64,000 nt of DNA from Pycnopodia helianthoides (Eukaryota; Echinodermata; Asteroidea; Forcipulatida; Asteriidae), in contig CM063252.1 of NCBI GenBank assembly GCA_032158295.1, positions 14,030,250 to 14,094,249 on the forward strand, read 5' to 3'. Positions within the stretch are counted from its first letter, which is position 1. Every line of letters starts with the position of its first letter. The position numbers and the translations under genes are program-made. Positions 30,301 to 38,985 of this stretch are shown here, piece after piece. The notes under the pieces were generated by a model. That model was given only the letters and a program-made list of their open reading frames with translations, was not told the origin of the DNA and did no database searches.

Positions 30301-33300
30301 TTACTCTGAAGGTTCACAGCCCAAGACAGTCATAATATTATGGGCAATGTGTACACATTATGGTGTATCACTTTACCCAGTCTGCATGATCGCATCAATA
30401 TCTTGCCAGGCCAGAATTCTCCCCTTGATGAGGGGAAAACCAAATATATTCATTGCCTTTTATTGATTTGAACCGGTGAGCAATAATGCAACCCCCCCCC
30501 CTCCCTCTCTCCCCTACACAGTGTGGTCTGAATAACGCTATACAGTGTCCGCATTTCTTGCGTAGTGTACAAATACAGCAAGAGGGCAGCCAGGAATTTG
30601 TACATACATGTATCACAATCAACTGAAAAATTAGTACGTCATTGTCCTCTGATGACATGACATACATACTAAAATGACTAACCTACATTTGTACATACAA
30701 AGGTACGTAAATGTAGGCTCATAGTCTGTAGATTGGTAATTATAAAATTAATGGCCATAAAAAAACGTACATGTGTACTACATGTAGATGAGCTATAGCC
30801 TGCAGCTGTTGATAGTATTGAAAAACTATTTTGAGAAAGGATTCCCTTCAAAGTAATAAGGTTTGGAAATTTTTTTCACCCAAAACCATTAGAATCTGAG
30901 AAACGATGAATCCTTTAATTATGCATGAATCGTTTCTCAGATTTCCCAGGGTCGACTGAAAATTCAAATTTCTGCGGTACCCGTTTGCCAATGCTGTGGC
31001 CTGATACATGTATTGCGGTTAATGCCCGCCTGTCACCTCGCTAAACGTGGATGGATTCGACCTTCTTGATGAAAATACTGTTTGTTTTTGTTTGTTTTTT
31101 CTCGACAAGCAAACACTGAAATCAGCTGTTCACAGGTGACTTTTATTGATTTATTTTTCATCATGTTCATGGTAATTTTATCAGCATTATGTTCACAAAA
31201 AACTAATTATTGACCCAACCTCAGTCTCCTCATGTTACTTGACTTAATATTTTTTTAAGCAAAGTCCTCAGTTTGCACACAACATCCAACTAAAAGGACT
31301 ATGTACCTTGGTCTGTCAAACCACCCTCTTGATAAAGTCATTGGTCATGTCGGTGGCATAACGGGTAGGCATGCTTGCTCACACACCCAAGTTGGTAATG
31401 ACCTAGAACTATGACGTTCGTTCCGCTAGAGACGATAGCGGAATGAACGTCATAGTTCTGCATGTAGGAGTACATTGTGGACCCTCCTTAGTTCAACTCT
31501 TTGTCCTAATAAATGTGAACCCCCATTGTTTTCCTAAAGTTGTGATAGCAATTGTTGACCTACACATATTGTCAGATAGTCCCTTTAGTTGTAGGCCTCA
31601 GAATGTCAACTACGAGTACACCCCCATACTCCCACACACACACACACACAAAAACAAAAACATCACCAGATAACGTCTTGAGTTCAAGACTCTAGCGAAA
31701 GCCGACGATGCCTTACACTAAACATGCTGATGCAAAGAGCTGTCTGTACCATCATACGTATGTACAGCAGTCTCTGCTCCATAAGGTCATTGCATACAGT
31801 CTTTGGTCTGACCATGGATGGTCTGACACAGTTCAGCAATTGCAAGCCAACCTCACCACCTGCTCACAGTGTACTAATGAACGATGCATGGAGTGGCCAT
31901 GCAGGATCACATCAGGCAGGCCTTGGACATTGCATCCAATCAGCAGTAATTACACCTAAATGTGTACAACGGTTACAAATTATAAATGAGTCAATCCATT
32001 ATTAATAGCAAAGGCCGGATAAAGGTTGTTGACAAAATAATCAACTTTAAAGGCTCAGATTTATGCCTACATTAATGTACATCCCTATTAAAGAATATAA
32101 AATCAAAAGATGAGCTGGACCCAATACTGTAACAACAAAAATATCAACTGGTGAGCACGGATCAGCAATGGTAACGCTTCATAGCACATCGGCCAAGTAA
32201 AATGCTAAGTATACATAATTGTACAGTACGGTACATTTTAAAATAAACTGAATTCTCATATGTACACTGTACCATGTTGTAAATTTGTCACTGTTTGTAG
32301 ACCTTTAGATGCATTGATATCTTCGAGATGTACACTGTACATGTTGAAACAATCTAGAGATGCACAGCTACATGTACATACATGTACACAGTGTATCTTT
32401 TTTGAAAATCTAAAAAAGGTAGAAGTACATGTAGGGTTTTCCCCATGCACAAGCTAGCGTATTGATCCGATACACCCGCAATGCGCATTATCAAGGTAAA
32501 GGATGCGGAATGCACACAGTCCTGAAAGATATTCAACGTTAAGTATGTAATACTCAGGCCAAACTTACAAAATATGGGTCCAGAATGCCCCACATTTTTG
32601 ACAAGTCTAAAGGGAGAACTCCGAGAGGGAACAAATAACACATTATTTTGTGTGATCAGTCAACGGGAGAGTTGTACGTTAAAGGGACATGACCGAAGAA
32701 AGTCCTCACACCTGCACACTGACGTTTTGATGCATACACATGTAGTGTAATGGGGGAGGGGTGGGGGGTTTGGACGCGGTGTTCATTCTGGTAAAACTTT
32801 AACATATCTGCGAGTAGATCAAAAAACACTTTTTGTTTTCCTTCCATGAAAGGAAAACTTTGGGGTAGGCTGATAAACTGTTTTCAAAGTACATAATTAC
32901 ACGTGTTCATTTGGTTTGCACCGCTGCTTGCTGTGCAGTTTAAAGCGCAAGACGCTGTGATTGTTGTGTTGTCGTTCGTTGCTCTTTCTCCCCTTTTTCT
33001 TCTCTTCATTCTTGTAAACTAAACTTGGTTTCACAAACGTGTAAAGTCTTGAATTTCTTTCATGTGCTTTTTAAGTTATTGGAGTTGGAAACAACCCTCT
33101 ACTGAAATGGACGAGTCCCAAAATTGAGAATGCACATCCACCCCCCCCCCCTCCCCGCGGATACTGCACTTCCTCGAAAAAGCACATTACATCGTAGTAC
33201 GTCAACTTGTACGTCAACATTATACCCTAGTCCAGTGACATTTAAAAATGCATTAAATGTTCAGTCCCCTACAACAGGTCTGATACAGGGTTGGTTTTTT

Positions 33301-34727
33301 TATGGTGTTTTTTTTTTGGGGGGGGGTGGGTTGACAAGTCAGTTTTTCCTTGCAAAGCAGCATACATACATGTCCGTACATTTTAGGGTACAACCATGAG
33401 GAACACAATGTTTCCCCTGGCTGATGGACAAGTCCAAGGTACAACTATTCACTTTTTTTAATGGGCAGGGGAAACACTGGAAGTATATATTTAAATTAGC
33501 TACTGATGTGAACCTTCTAAGGGTCACCAAGGCAATGACCAGGGGCATGGAGGCCACAATTGCCTTCTATAAAGTATTCATCAGGCCTGCTACATGTTAT
33601 ATGGAAAAGTGTTCAGGTGTTGGGGGAAAAAACTCATAATTGGAAATGCCTACCTTTCAAATAACAGTTTGCCTTATTTTCAGTCTTCATTTTCTAAGAG
33701 AAGCAAGCAACAAACAAAGGCTGGAAGACTCTGTGACTGAGTGAAATCTGCGTACATGTAGGCTACTATTCATAGACCTTTCTATTGTTGATAAATAAAC
33801 CGCGCTGGTTGGCATGGTCGGCAGAATGTTTGCAAAACATTCAAATCGTGTTAACAGAAGTTGCGACAAAATTCAACATTTCTGCAAACTTTCAAGACAA
33901 AAGAAATGCATCCCATGATTGGTTGCTTTGTTTCCAACCAATTCAACAGTAATTTTGAATATTTGTGTTAACATTGTTACAAACTGTGGCTATCTGTTTT
34001 TGCTTTGAATTTATGGCTTCCCATAGTTTTTCCAACCTTGGCTGGCAAAAACTCAGACTGTGACGTTGCATTTAGAAAGGTCTAGATAGGTTGCAATAGA
34101 TGCCATCTTTACAAGCAAATTGCATTTCGGCTTGCAGGAACGTCAAGTGCTCAAATTATTATTGCAGCCGCGTACAGTTCGCTAACCAATTGTGCAATTG
34201 CGTTTTGTGAAATGTGCGCGTGCTGCACGTTGCTCTCACGCGAAACGCATGACTGTATGTTCCAAACTGCCCATAAAGCTGGCCGATTAACGTCATATAT
34301 TGCAACAATTGTATAGTAGGCCTATGAATCAATTTTCTTTTACACTCACATCTTTCAAAATAGTAAGTATTGTTTGAAGCTTTGCATGGTGTGGAAAAAT
34401 AAGAAGAAAATAAGAAGATGAGCAGAGTATACTGTTCGAAATGTCGAGACAACACCGGCTCTTTTCAGAGCCAACACTCCCATAAAAGAGATTTACACAT
34501 GGTTGTACCCGCAAGTTTACTATTTCTTTTCAGTTTGTTCTTATCCAAAAGAGTACTTGACATGCTGACAATAAATATTCACGTACACACTGACAGACTG
34601 ACTTAATAAAAACAAGCGTTTAATTACCACTGAATATGCCGAGGTTCAGATTATGGCTGTCCAGATTCTGCACATATTTGCCCAGGTACTTGTTCAGCAA
34701 GCTGGCTACAATGGACTCGAGCACCAT
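367..34727 (-). CDS. VPS13: VPS13-family bridge-like lipid transfer protein, first 17 coding exons (gene runs off the left edge)
   Basis: VPS13 proteins form long hydrophobic grooves that carry phospholipids between membranes at contact sites. Coding exons, in order: 34628-34727, 17962-18005, 15633-15675, 14394-14591, 8434-8504, 7265-7363, 6480-6539, 6136-6280, 5640-5874, 4995-5226, 4141-4273, 3359-3459, 2951-3087, 1893-2097, 907-1047, 545-706, 367-454. All have AG/GT borders and the phases join into one open frame of about 731 residues. Residues 1-110 are the chorein N-terminus (starts MVLESIVASLLNKYLG). Family hallmarks follow: HIRYED near 158, REWWKYA at 329-335, and SWFWGMLGW before an acidic stretch near 430-450. 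The start ATG agrees with the family N-terminus. The A/C type is favoured over B or D, but divergence leaves a separate paralogue possible. The C-terminal adaptor-binding and membrane-binding regions lie outside the window. Confidence 0.95.
2285..2560 (+). mobile_element. tRNA-derived SINE (family 1)
   Basis: A tRNA(Leu/Ser)-like head, GTCATGGCCGAG...CTGGTGGTTAA, with a degenerate B box (GTCCGAATTCCGG) is followed by the family body (CTTGAGCAAGATGC, TTGCTTCTCTTCACC, TATACTCGCCAGGGAGCTGAG). The same body recurs at 21,023-21,280. It lies in a VPS13 intron. Confidence 0.8.
3672..3810 (+). mobile_element. tRNA-derived SINE (family 1), 5' part
   Basis: Head GTGTCATGGCCGAGTGGTCT with a clear B box GGGTTCGAAACCC, then CTTGAGCAAGGCACTTCCCA. 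The 3' body is replaced by unrelated sequence, so it is truncated or chimeric. It lies in VPS13 intron 11. Confidence 0.8.
4440..4740. mobile_element. Degenerate relative of the 530-bp MITE
   Basis: It shares GAGCTGCAGTGCTTCTCAC, ACGGTCATTCATTTTTAGAG and GGGAATCCTTTCTC with 15,140-15,240. Imperfect palindrome arms built on GAGAAAC/CATGCATGAA lie in the centre. No clean TTAA ends remain. Confidence 0.6.
4855..4922. repeat. Short inverted repeat around GAATGTTCCATT
   Basis: GAATGTTCCATTGAACGAGG is followed after a short spacer by the reverse complement, AATGGAACATTC. It lies in VPS13 intron 10. A related copy is at 8699-8742, so this is a dispersed element and not a local accident. Confidence 0.65.
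6045..6121 (-). mobile_element. tRNA-derived SINE (family 1), head only, next to VPS13 exon 8
   Basis: Reverse-oriented head: GGAAACCCACACTCTGCCGA through ACCAGAGCTTGGGTCCAGTG to GGCCACGACACG. It ends about 14 bp from the splice donor of VPS13 exon 8 (exon end at 6136). Confidence 0.75.
6683..7006. repeat. Three-copy tandem repeat of about 95-120 bp in VPS13 intron 6
   Basis: Three diverged copies start near 6685, 6806 and 6902. Each contains GAATGGTCACA and AGTAGGAGGGTTGACTGTGT (or a close variant), followed by AGGCTGGCAA. They lie between exon 7 (6480-6539) and exon 6 (7265-7363). Confidence 0.85.
7441..8392. repeat. 28-bp minisatellite in VPS13 intron 5
   Basis: About 34 head-to-tail copies of a C-rich unit containing GGCTTCTGACTGGCACCCCC. 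Variants are TCTAACTGG, TTCAGACTGG and small length changes in the C run. The left end uses an older CTACCTCATGG variant. The array ends 42 bp before the donor of exon 5 (8434) and starts 78 bp beyond exon 6, so it fills nearly the whole 1,070-bp intron. Confidence 0.97.
8592..8648. repeat. Two-copy 29-bp tandem duplication
   Basis: AAGATGTGTCAAATATTATA with its following ACAAATAA occurs twice in immediate succession in VPS13 intron 4. Confidence 0.85.
8699..8742. repeat. Second copy of the GAATGTTCCATT inverted repeat
   Basis: GAATGTTCCATTCAACGAGG is followed by AAATGGAACATTCC. The spacer is shorter than in the copy at 4855-4922. It lies in VPS13 intron 4. Confidence 0.65.
10380..11735. repeat. 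Minisatellite of alternating 21- and 25-bp units in VPS13 intron 4
   Basis: Dozens of units built from AATGACTAGGGGCACCAAGG and AATGACAAGGAAGGGGCATA. Two or three subtypes are arranged in higher-order blocks, with a more diverged left end (10,380-10,740) and a right end of GACCAGGGGCATAGAGGCA units. The minus-strand open frames here are by-products of the periodic sequence and not genes. Confidence 0.96.
12712..13385. repeat. 44-bp minisatellite in VPS13 intron 4
   Basis: About 15 tandem units carrying CCCCCTCTTCCTTACCATTG followed by a TTTAGTCGACTGCAC core. Full 44-bp units alternate in places with units of about 30 bp that lack the CATTGGCGA part. It lies about 1 kb from the preceding minisatellite in the same intron. 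Confidence 0.96.
14730..15259. mobile_element. 530-bp TTAA-flanked MITE with nested inverted repeats
   Basis: The ends are TTAAAGG with GTATGCCTTTGGT on the left and ACCAAAGGTATAC with CCTTTAA on the right. Inside, an inverted pair (GACTTTTGAACGCTAGATGG against CACCTAGCGTTCCAAAAGTC) flanks about 100 bp. It lies in VPS13 intron 3. Parts of the interior recur at 4,440-4,740, 30,780-31,135 and 52,230-52,380. Confidence 0.75.
16545..16680 (-). mobile_element. tRNA-derived SINE (family 1), reverse copy
   Basis: Contains GTGTCTCGCTCAAGGACA, TCGAACCCACACTCTACTGA and GCTCGGCCACGACACG, the reverse complement of the family head. A G-run interrupts it. It lies in VPS13 intron 2. Confidence 0.75.
17485..17575 (-). 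mobile_element. tRNA-like SINE fragment
   Basis: GTGTCTTGCCAAAGGGCGCA and a reverse B box (GGGATTTGAACCC) identify a tRNA-derived fragment. The remainder is diverged. Confidence 0.55.
18125..18230 (-). mobile_element. tRNA-derived SINE fragment (family 4)
   Basis: Reverse B box GGGATTTGAACCGGGGTCCA followed by AGGTGAAAGGCCGG and CCATTGAGCCAACCTGATC. A relative is at 37,660-37,740. Confidence 0.65.
18690..18772. mobile_element. Right-end remnant of the GGGCCC-ended element
   Basis: GGCTGGTTACC, TTCAAGTAAGCAGAAG and GAAGCAGCTCTATGAAACT match the right halves of the copies listed at 19,232-20,568. Confidence 0.65.
18840..19110 (+). mobile_element. tRNA-derived SINE (family 1 head, different tail)
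   Basis: Head GTTGTGGCCGAGCGGTCTAC and GACTCAAGCTCTGGTG, followed by a tail with AAGGTGCTACATAAATCGG and CAAGCGCCTTGAGTACC that differs from the other family-1 copies. It lies in VPS13 intron 1. Confidence 0.7.
19232..19424. mobile_element. About 190-bp palindromic-ended element (GGGCCCAATTTCATAGAGCT family)
   Basis: GGGCCCAATTTCATAGAGCT then GCTTAAGCA on the left, and TGCTTAAGCAGCTCTATGAA then ATTGGACCC on the right, form terminal inverted repeats of about 30 bp. The interior has CTGCTAAGCACAAACAAGC and GGCTGGTAAC. Copies or remnants lie at 18,690-18,772, 20,159-20,381, 20,392-20,568, 15,268-15,298 and 36,270-36,305. Confidence 0.8.
20159..20381. mobile_element. Second, diverged copy of the GGGCCC-ended element
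   Basis: Core segments CTGCTGAGCGAAAATAAGCA and GGCTGGTAATCTTATTCTGG are kept, ending in AAGCAGCTCC...CGGGCCC. It is directly followed by another copy. Confidence 0.7.
20392..20568. mobile_element. Third copy of the GGGCCC-ended element
   Basis: TTTTCTGCTTAGCAAAATAA, GGGCTGGTAACCC and AGCAGCTCTATGAAATTGGG then CCC. It lies head-to-tail with the preceding copy, with about 10 bp between. Confidence 0.75.
20752..20945 (-). mobile_element. SINE family 3, body and partial head
   Basis: CCAGCCCTATGTTGGCGGTC, TCTTTGTTCCGGGGTGGGAG and ATATAGCCAGGGATCACACC match the element at 38,560-38,835 across about 190 bp. Confidence 0.75.
21023..21285 (+). mobile_element. tRNA-derived SINE (family 1), near full length
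   Basis: The best-preserved copy. It has GTGTCGTGGCCAAACGGTTT, B box GGGTTCGAAACCC, CTTGAGCAAGACACTTAACT, TTGCTTCTCTTCACC and TATACTCCCCAGGGAGCTGA. It lies in VPS13 intron 1. Confidence 0.85.
21885..22070 (+). mobile_element. tRNA-derived SINE (family 2)
   Basis: An A-box-like segment (TCAGTGGTGTAGTTGGTAGA) and a canonical B box (GGGTTCAAATCCC) are followed by the body TTTTTTTCACAGGACTCGGG and GCTTTACACACGTATACGG. The body recurs at 26,160-26,265. It lies in VPS13 intron 1. Confidence 0.8.
22962..27529 (+). pseudogene. Decayed multi-exon gene of a DDE-like / C2H2 zinc-finger multicopy family, nested antisense in VPS13 intron 1
   Basis: Inferred coding exons: 22962-23388, 23593-23696, 23808-23903, 24055-24495, 24664-24941, 25082-25193, 25343-25570, 25691-25967, 26336-27529. 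All have AG/GT borders; total about 1,050 residues. The first exon holds a likely zinc-binding CPAHR...CCHPLH...ICRGC pattern that crosses into exon 2. Exon 4 has IRYYRRKAKEAFGLVL. Exons 8-9 carry TMDWAMKYLP, RSDNAGCYH and FSEVQAGKDICDR, an acidic spacing that resembles an RNase H-fold DDE transposase (inference). A C2H2 finger lies at 26,975-27,049. Two frameshifts (about 24,830 and 25,440) break the frame, yet the downstream splice phases fit the shifted frames. I recall similar uncharacterised multicopy proteins from cnidarians and lancelets; no function is assigned. An assembly error could mimic the breaks. Confidence 0.78.
26160..26265 (+). mobile_element. SINE family 2, 3' body inserted in an intron of the DDE-like gene
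   Basis: TTTTTTCCACAGGACTCTGG through ACCACACATTGGTATACATG matches the body of the copy at 21,885-22,070. It falls between two coding exons of the DDE-like gene (25,691-25,967 and the exon from 26,336). Its CACAG looks like a splice acceptor, but using it breaks the frame. Confidence 0.7.
27886..27895 (+). promoter_or_regulatory. Two overlapping AATAAA poly(A) signals
   Basis: AATAAATAAA begins about 357 bp after the stop codon of the DDE-like gene, the first strong signal downstream. It is a plausible 3' end for that transcript; no cleavage evidence is available. Confidence 0.45.
30780..31135. mobile_element. Reverse copy of the 4,440-4,740 element
   Basis: CTGCAGCTGTTGATAGTATT, GAGAAAGGATTCCCTTCAAA, TCAGATTCTAATGG-type arms and CACCTCGCTAAACGTGGATG are the reverse complement of segments at 4,470-4,690. 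The ends are not defined. It lies in VPS13 intron 1. Confidence 0.6.
31405..31459. repeat. 24-bp-arm hairpin
   Basis: AGAACTATGACGTTCGTTCC plus GCTA pairs with the reverse complement at 31,436-31,459 with one mismatch; the loop is 7 bases. It abuts a sequence also found near 58,990-59,110. Confidence 0.85.
33520..33556. repeat. Single dispersed unit related to the 10.4-11.7 kb minisatellite
   Basis: GGGTCACCAAGGCAATGACC then AGGGGCATGGAGGC, a lone copy of the unit that is tandem in VPS13 intron 4. Another lone copy is at 38,388-38,422. Confidence 0.75.
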
Positions 34728-36137
34728 CGTTACTAGCTCGTTGTCTGCCGCTCTGTCACAACTGGATCGTCGACCGGGCTCCGAGTGACTCTCTTGTCAC
34801 ACTCCAACGAGACCTAAGTGCATCGATGACCTACGCAACACTCCTCAGTGCTTGGGTGGTGTACTCGAGGGGTTTCCCGGGTCATCATCCAGCTAAGGGG
34901 GGTGTTCAGGGAGACACAGGGTTAAGGCTTGATCATCCTAGGGTTTTGGTCTTCTGCTTGTACCGGCCTGTTCAGCATCTGGAAAAGATGAAAGACAACC
35001 AAAAATTGATTAAAGTCTGATGATTGATCAGGAGCGCACACGTTCACATTTCGGTTTTAAGTGATGGCCAATCGGAGTGTTAATTTCATCAATTTACTGA
35101 GCTCCATATCAAATCTCTACATTTGATGAATGGCTTGGCACAAGGGGCTCATAAATTACAGAACATGCAGATGAGACGGTTACAAGCAAATCATTTCAAA
35201 AGTTTGTTCAAACCGTTTTTTTTCAAAATTTGTGTATTTTGCCGATGGTTTTTTCAACTTGCTTCAGCAAAGGGACAAACTTCATGACATTTCTCCCTGA
35301 TGAATATTGTGCTAAATGGATTGATGGACCATAGAATTACACGTCTACATGGAGCCATAAGAATAATAATAACAACAAATTATAATCATATTTTTTAATA
35401 ACATTAATAATTTGGGGTTCAACCCCAAATTCAACCCCAAATTATTTCAAATTTACCCAGTCAGTTTCCTTTGTGGCTTATTACTTGGTACATGTATCAA
35501 TAATAATAATAGAGCGCTTTATCACACCAAAGGGCCTCTCAGAGAGCTCATTATTGTTTTCTAAAAGGTATGCAGAGCTATGTTTGATGACCCATATATA
35601 TTTACACAGCACCATGTAATGGTTTACATTGTGCTGTGGCGCCATCTGCAGCCAACCATACCAGAGAACACAGGGGCAAGCCCTTACAAGTCTGAATGAT
35701 AAGTGCAATGGGTTCTTTTATGTGCGTTACACAACACACAGGACAGGTCTACAAAAAAAAGTACACATGTAGTACGGCTTTACGCCTCATTTCCATCTTT
35801 ACAAACCCCAGAACAGGTTTCAAAGAGGTGTCTGATTGACACTCATAAATTGTCAATACACCAACGGGGGAGATGCAACATACATGTATGTATGATGCAG
35901 GTAATGTACAGTGTAGGTGGCATCTTTCAGGTCCTGCCATAAATTTGCTGCACTCTCTGCAACCGGAGCCTGTTGATCGAGACATGGTGTAAAGACAAGC
36001 TTGAAATTGAGCTTCTACCACTGCATCTTTGAGTTTGCCTACATCAAGCTTCTTGACAGGCTTGCTACGATGTCTGAGTTGTCGCGGCCTGATTACAAGT
36101 GGAAGAACTTCTAACAAGACGATGATCGGACCAATAA

Positions 36138-36250
36138 TGGTTGAGTGTCTTGCTTAAGGACACTTGTCAAGACCAGGACTCGAACCCACACTCTCCTGAC
36201 CAAAAACACCAGAGCTTGAGTCAAGTGCGCATGACCTCTTGGTCGCGACA
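36138..36250 (-). mobile_element. tRNA-derived SINE (family 1), reverse copy
   Basis: Contains GGTTGAGTGTCTTGCTTAAG, GGACTCGAACCCACACTCTC, CACCAGAGCTTGAGTC and TCTTGGTCGCGACA, the reverse complement of the head. It lies between VPS13 and MEI4. Confidence 0.8.
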
Positions 36251-37659
36251 TACATGTATAGGCACAGAATTCTGCAAGAAGCAGTGCCATGAAATTCCAG
36301 GGCCCTAATTCTGTAACTGTTATCTTTAGGCCTAACTGTTTTTTTTAAAGGACAAGGTATTTTTCAAAGTTTTTTGTAAACAGTCACATGTGCAGCACTT
36401 CATAGTAGCTCAGATCACCAAAAACAAAATCAAAAGGGTACAATATGCCTACAATTGATAAGAATCAATTGAATTAAGTTGTATCTCTGGTGGTAAACTC
36501 TACCTCTCAGAAAGCTTGAATGTCTTTGTGAAAACTCAAACAATGTCATAGTTCTAGATAAATAATCGACACTACACGCTGTGCTACCTGTATTTGTACA
36601 TGTAGGCCTATGTCATACGATCTTTCACAATTCATGCAATTCAGCCCTCAGTACTCAGGCTGCAGAAAGACTTGTAAAATAAACCAAAGAGATGATGGCA
36701 AACATTAAAATTACCAATGCTGTACATGTGCTTTAAGGGAGAGCTCTGTACATGTCATGCATGATTTTCGGTCAAGTTTCCATCATTTCCAGGTGTGAAT
36801 ATTACACTGTATCATGAATTCAGGCCAAATCTAGTGACTGTTGGCCGTGTCGGCAGGCCTTTAGGCTGACATTATTTACATCATTCACCCTGCTTGCATC
36901 TGAGTACACAATGGCAACCTATAGACACAGATTATTTAATTGACATTGTTGTGAGGGTACATGGTTTCCACTGTAACCTTCCCTCGCTCCCTCTTCAGAA
37001 TCTTAATTAGGGTCCCGCTGAGCATATGGAAGCAGTAGAGACTGATATTACCAGATACACTGTACACATGTACTACAACCATGGAGCTACATTATACGTG
37101 TACGTATGTCCCCATGTTCGCCCGTGGGCAAGTGCAGGTTTATTCTCTCTGTTAAATTTTTATACTCCACTTAAGCTTGGCTACGGAATTAAAGGTTTAA
37201 ACCTTTCCCCCCCCCCCCCGCATAGCAGATGTCTCCAGGAATGAATAATCCCGAGCTGGACAAATGCTATCTTTGAAGGATTGCCAGTGTGTGCCAGTGT
37301 TAATTTATGGGGTTTACCATACACTGTGTGTTGAGCATGAGCAGCTATCATGCATTTGATTAAATTTGGATGAATCTTTACTGAGGTTGTAGACCTCTTT
37401 ACAAGGTTTGACCTTCTTAAAGACTGGAAGGGAAAACCAATGTTTTCCCCTTTCATTTCCCCTTCAAACTTTTTTACAACACTTTAAATACCATCTTAGT
37501 TCAGGTTAAAGGCTGTATGGAAAAAAAAATTCACCCTTTTCCTCTTGAAGTTAAAACTTAAATGTATGGGTGTAAATCCTTTTAGAAGGTTTGAAAAAAA
37601 AATAATACTCTTTTCCTTTAAACTTACATCAAAACCCAATCCACTGTATGCCAAGGCTT

Positions 37660-37740
37660 TGATTTAAAGCGGGATTCAAACCGGCGTCCGTCCACGGAGG
37701 TGACAGGCAGGGAAAGAAACCACTAAGCCAACCCTGAAGT
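37660..37740 (-). mobile_element. tRNA-derived SINE fragment (family 4)
   Basis: GCGGGATTCAAACCGGCGTC, ACGGAGGTGACAGGCAGGG and ACCACTAAGCCAACCCTGA. Same layout as 18,125-18,230. Confidence 0.65.
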
Positions 37741-38387
37741 GACCATTAATTACAGCTGAAACTTTCCCTTTTATTGCAAAGATATCACACGTTTTCTTTG
37801 GTTCTCTGACAGAATTTCAAAAACATTTTAACAATTGGTACAGGCGCACAAATGTTAACTACGGATGCACTGTCAAAATGTACGATTTTATTACATGTAT
37901 TATATATTGAAATTTCCTCATTCAACCATAACGACATAAAATGTACTAGATCAGTGACTACACAAACAACACAGGGGAGAATTAAGTAATAAAAAAGGCA
38001 TAATAACAAGCCAACCAAATAAGGACAGACAGCGACAGACAATTTATTATCTTTTTTAACTATCAAGTGATGACTTCCTTATTGGTTGATGTACATGTAG
38101 TACAACCTTTTCTCCTTTGGAGCGTCCATTATAGTCTCTCAGTGCTCTGGTACATGTACTGGTACTTTTACGCTAGATGATTTTATGATTCAATTAAAAC
38201 CTTAGATCAATTAGTTTTTCCGCTGATAAATTATAAATGCAGACATGTACTTGTGAATGCATTTACAATCAGGCTGTACAACTGGGTTTTAATACAAGAC
38301 AGCAGTTTTTCTTTAGTCTTTTTATATTGTAGTAAATGGCACCTTCATGAAGGAAATGATTAAATTCTAAACTGGAATATTTTAGGG

Positions 38388-38422
38388 GGCATCAAGGCAA
38401 TGGCCAGGGGCATGGAGGCAAT
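38388..38422. repeat. Second lone unit related to the 10.4-11.7 kb minisatellite
   Basis: GGCATCAAGGCAATGGCCAG then GGGCATGGAGGCAAT, a single copy with no tandem neighbours. Confidence 0.75.
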
Positions 38423-38559
38423 AAAGAAACATCATAGAAACTTTTAAAGTGCAGTCATTACATAAAATCACCTTTGTTTTGGTGCAATGTATGTAAAACT
38501 GTAACTGTGACTGTGAGGTATGAACAATTTTTGATTTCTATTAATTTCATCTGGGGTTT

Positions 38560-38835
38560 GTACCAAAAGAAAATTGATTAGAGCGGGACCTGAACCTGCG
38601 ACCTCCGGATTCAAATGCTGGCGCTCCACCAACTGAGTTACACCAGCCCTACAATGTATGTTTGCGGTCTCCCTAATTTGTCAACATCTTTGTTCCGGGG
38701 TGCCAGTAAGAGGCCATTTAACCATTAACTGCCGTATAGCCAGGTACCACACCCAAGTTTTCGATACAACCTGAGAAGCGACAGCAGCGGAATTACCGTT
38801 TCAGGGAGATGCAGTTTTATTGTTCAATTAAGTAT
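38560..38835 (-). mobile_element. tRNA-derived SINE (family 3), reverse orientation
   Basis: The tRNA-like head on the minus strand is at about 38,577-38,650 (reverse B box GACCTGAACCTGCGACC, then CACCAACTGAGTTACACCAG). It is followed by a body with TCTTTGTTCCGGGGTGCCAG and TATAGCCAGGTACCACACCC. The same body is at 20,752-20,945. The head's acceptor ends do not pair well, so this is not an active tRNA gene. Confidence 0.75.
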
Positions 38836-38879
38836 GGTAATAAACCATAAGGGAAACTGACTTGAGGTATAGTTTAAAT

Positions 38880-38985
38880 AAAATTTAAAAAAAAAATTGA
38901 CTAGAGTTGGACTTGAACCTGCATAGCGCTTTACCAACTGAGCTACATGTACAACCCTATGTTGGCGATTTCTCTTGTGGTTTAC
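38880..38985 (-). mobile_element. SINE family 3, head fragment
   Basis: TGGACTTGAACCTGCATAGC, then CTTTACCAACTGAGCTACAT and CCCTATGTTGGCGATTTC. It lies immediately beside the longer copy. Confidence 0.6.

Larger units (their letters stand above)
27900..34627. other. Remainder of VPS13 intron 1, no gene seen
   Basis: Non-coding sequence with C-rich tracts (29,490-29,520; 29,740-29,757), a 24-bp-arm hairpin at 31,405-31,459, a MITE relative (30,780-31,135), and stretches at 29,570-29,730 and 31,460-31,640 that resemble parts of the CA-rich region near 59 kb. No open frame shows exon borders with family resemblance. Confidence 0.6.

Noticed and set aside
38577..38650. A functional tRNA gene on the minus strand
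   Set aside because: A and B boxes are present, but the acceptor arms pair poorly and the segment continues into a SINE body found at 20,752 as well.
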